Positions 4,828 to 5,254 of a stretch of DNA of 5,254 bases are shown one piece after another. Below the pieces are notes generated by a model. The model ran no database searches. It saw nothing but the letters and a program-made list of their open reading frames with translations, and was not told the DNA's origin. Position 1 is the stretch's first letter. The number at the start of each line of letters is the position of its first letter. The stretch is from JANRKF01 sp964519595 (lineage in GTDB: Bacteria > Pseudomonadota > Alphaproteobacteria > Rickettsiales > SXRF01), in assembly GCA_964519595.1 (NCBI GenBank), contig CAZFJN010000066.1:1-5254 (forward strand). Reading direction: 5' to 3'. The position numbers were made by a program, and so were the translations under genes.

Positions 4828-5254
4828 TTAATCCTGATTCTGCTGATTATGCGACAAAAATTTCCGCATTTGTTTGCAATCTGCGGCGATTTCTATCAGC
4901 TCTTGTCGATTCCATTCATAAAATTCCCAACCAAGTTTTTTATAAAATTCTAAAGCTTCCGGCGCGGCGTTTACATATAATGTTTTGATTCCCTGATTTC
5001 GTGCATAATCCTCCAGCAGCGCTGATAAAATTCTTCCATGGCCTTTGCGTTGGAAATTTTCCGCTATGGCGACTAGCCGCACGACACCACAGCCATTACC
5101 ATAATCATCCAGACGAGCAGTGCCGATTGATTCGCCGCTGAGTAGCAATAGCAATGGATGATTGTCGGGAAGATATTCATCCTTGTATTTATCATCATAA
5201 TCTGTTCTGCCGCGACTTTCCCACAAAACCCTGCGGCGAATAGAGTGATAATCA
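4828..5254 (-). CDS. GNAT-family N-acetyltransferase, 5' partial
   Basis: This gene encodes an acetyltransferase of the GCN5-related family, which uses acetyl-CoA to acetylate an amine; the substrate is unknown. The acetyl-CoA-binding motif A is VRLVAIAENFQRKGHG, with the pyrophosphate loop QRKGHG encoded at 5035-5052. It is followed by the helix RILSALLEDYARNQG and motif B NAAPEALEFYKKLGWEF. The reading frame is open to the window edge: upstream of a possible TTG at 5224-5226 it encodes DYHSIRRRV, which joins smoothly to LWESRGRTDY and looks like the usual N-terminal helix of these proteins. The true start therefore lies beyond 5254, and the TTG is an internal Leu codon. At least 141 residues are present, with the stop TAA at 4828-4830. 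It converges with hup and is not part of the clp cluster. No nearby terminator is seen on its strand before the one at 4479-4512. Confidence 0.85.
   Translation of the reverse strand, partial: DYHSIRRRVLWESRGRTDYDDKYKDEYLPDNHPLLLLLSGESIGTARLDDYGNGCGVVRLVAIAENFQRKGHGRILSALLEDYARNQGIKTLYVNAAPEALEFYKKLGWEFYEWNRQELIEIAADCKQMRKFLSHNQQNQD

Noticed and set aside
4672..4953. 93-residue open frame on the + strand across the repeat element
   Set aside because: It starts inside a hairpin arm, crosses the CCAATT repeats and overlaps the acetyltransferase antisense. It has no ribosome binding site and no family resemblance.

Overview
The window carries a colinear protein quality-control cluster on the + strand: trigger factor (tig), the ATP-dependent protease subunits clpP and clpX, then a DNA-binding HU protein gene. 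One gene on the - strand, a GNAT acetyltransferase, converges on the cluster from the right and runs off the window edge. Gene order and protein character point to an alphaproteobacterium. The trigger factor has GFRPG rather than the GFRKG of E. coli, and a hairpin repeat of the GTCATCC...CTTGA...GGATC type, common in alphaproteobacteria, lies at 4598-4694. The AT-rich, long, repeat-bearing gaps would suit a host-associated or intracellular lineage (Rickettsiales or Holosporales-like), but that is only a guess.

Layout: 1-83 tig leader with a TATAAT box; 84-1406 tig; 1407-1741 a structured gap with 13-bp degenerate tandem repeats, a 9-bp-arm palindrome, direct repeats and promoter candidates, one of them sigma32-like just before clpP; 1742-2395 clpP; 2396-2526 a short AT-rich gap with a perfect 13-bp tandem duplication whose junction spells TATAAT; 2527-3792 clpX with a GTG start; 3793-4123 a gap with inverted and direct repeats where other bacteria carry lon; 4124-4420 hup; 4479-4512 a strong, probably bidirectional terminator; 4566-4735 a composite palindromic repeat element; 4780-4820 four CCAATT units at helical spacing; 4828-5254 the acetyltransferase, 5' end missing.

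Trigger factor meets nascent chains at the ribosome exit tunnel. ClpX recognises and unfolds substrates and feeds them to ClpP; its IGF docking loop is present and all catalytic residues of ClpP are intact. HU is the usual last member of the tig-clpP-clpX-lon-hup order. All four proteins look complete and functional, so the unusual content lies between the genes: the absent lon, the repeat-built clpX promoter candidate, and the composite hairpin element whose two arms differ only by compensatory base-pair changes. I see no clearly new multi-gene system here.
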